Part shown: piece by piece, positions 63,638-64,000 of the stretch
How positions within the stretch are numbered: position 1 is the first letter of the stretch
Layout: every line of letters begins with the position of its first letter
DNA from: Pseudomonas viridiflava
Lineage (GTDB): Bacteria > Pseudomonadota > Gammaproteobacteria > Pseudomonadales > Pseudomonadaceae
Length of the DNA: 64,000 bases
Assembly (NCBI RefSeq): GCF_900585905.1
Contig: NZ_UTVH01000076.1
Location: forward strand, 62,001 to 126,000
Reading direction: 5' to 3'
Notes under the pieces: model-generated
The model's database searches: none
What the model saw: the letters and a program-made list of their open reading frames with translations, nothing else
What the model was told of the DNA's origin: nothing
Made by a program: the position numbers and the translations under genes

Positions 63638-64000
63638 CTACATGGCTTGCGCCGCCTTCAGGCAGCTCAGGTCGGTAAAGTCTTTGCGCGTGTCAGCGAT
63701 CTTGGCCAGCAGGCGTTGGCGCTGCTCGGGCGTGCTCTGGGCCATCAGGTCCACCAGCAGCGAGATGGCGGCCTGCTCGGTCTTGTCGTAGGCCTGGCGG
63801 TACTCCGGCGTCCAGAAGGTGGCGCGATCCTGCAGCAGTTTGGCGATTCGGTCCGGGAAACCAGGTGACTGTCGCTCCTTTACTGCCGCGATAAACAATG
63901 TCTGCCAATGGGCGCGATTGGCCAGCCAGGCCTTGTTCTGCTCGCCCAGCGAGACCGACCAGCTGCGAATACGCTCAACCTGACCAGCGTCAAGCTTGCC
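63638..64000 (-). CDS. DUF6279 family lipoprotein, C-terminal part
   Basis: 121 codons of an incomplete gene, reading into the window edge. The visible frame runs from GKLDAGQVERIRSW through NKAWLANRAHW and WTPEYRQAYDKTEQ to a stop at 63638. This matches the C-terminal half of the DUF6279 lipoproteins of pseudomonads (usually about 280-300 residues with an N-terminal lipobox, not visible here). Function unknown. Confidence 0.75.
   Translation of the reverse strand, partial: GKLDAGQVERIRSWSVSLGEQNKAWLANRAHWQTLFIAAVKERQSPGFPDRIAKLLQDRATFWTPEYRQAYDKTEQAAISLLVDLMAQSTPEQRQRLLAKIADTRKDFTDLSCLKAAQAM

Overview
The window is a GC-rich chromosomal segment of a Pseudomonas. Gene content (quiP, pdxH, braCDEFG, rapA, phaJ1, fadD2/fadD1, hrpA, a PA3286-like KAS III, ppiA beside a PA3228-like exporter) and many local gene orders match what I know of the genus, including two blocks that resemble the PA1032-PA1074 and PA3225-PA3309 neighbourhoods of P. 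aeruginosa PAO1. The hairpin repeats opening in GTAGGAGC are typical of plant-associated/environmental pseudomonads; I cannot name the species. No tRNA, rRNA, CRISPR array, prophage or insertion-sequence transposase was seen.

Layout. 0-10.4 kb: the ligase-associated DNA repair module (exonuclease, ATP-dependent ligase, Lhr-type helicase, PdeM), all on the minus strand, but split in the middle by a complete arginine/ornithine-type ABC transporter operon (aotJQMOP-like, without argR). 10.4-17 kb: the AHL acylase quiP, two SEC-C zinc-motif proteins, an LEA14-like lipoprotein, DUF6231, DUF1145 and a secreted glycine-rich collagen-like protein. 17-17.6 kb: a non-coding element of two almost concentric inverted repeats. 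17.6-25.5 kb: dinG, a CopD-like membrane protein, an EstB-type serine hydrolase, an unusual OmpA-family lipoprotein with a histone-H1-like tail, pdxH, a SlyB-like lipoprotein and nhaA. 25.6-35 kb: a FAD-dependent oxidoreductase, a lipoprotein, a LysR regulator, and the branched-chain amino acid importer braCDEFG. 35-39.5 kb: rapA, small proteins, and a small-RNA candidate with an Anr/FNR box and an intrinsic terminator at the genomic place where PAO1 has phrS. 39.5-51.3 kb: a fatty-acid handling neighbourhood (phaJ1, lipase-like hydrolase, fadD2, fadD1, KAS III) that also holds an StbDE/RelBE-like toxin-antitoxin pair and hrpA. 51.4-64 kb: FemAB-like protein, ABC exporter, ppiA, LysR, secreted proteins, an EamA exporter, a Fic locus broken by a single in-frame stop, a YbdG-type mechanosensitive channel, an SrmB-like DEAD-box helicase, and a DUF6279 lipoprotein cut by the window end.

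How parts work together. The fatty-acid cluster activates free fatty acids (FadD1/FadD2), links beta-oxidation to PHA monomers (PhaJ1) and can return medium-chain acyl-CoA to fatty-acid synthesis (PA3286-like KAS III). Two amino-acid importers (aot-like and bra) share one design: the periplasmic binding-protein gene comes first and is followed by a terminator-like hairpin before the membrane genes, which should give excess binding protein. Palindromic repeats of at least three families sit mostly just behind gene 3' ends.

The observations I consider most worth checking are the split repair module, the nonsense-interrupted Fic gene, the phrS-position small RNA, the concentric inverted-repeat element, and the OmpA lipoprotein with three WWxFG motifs.
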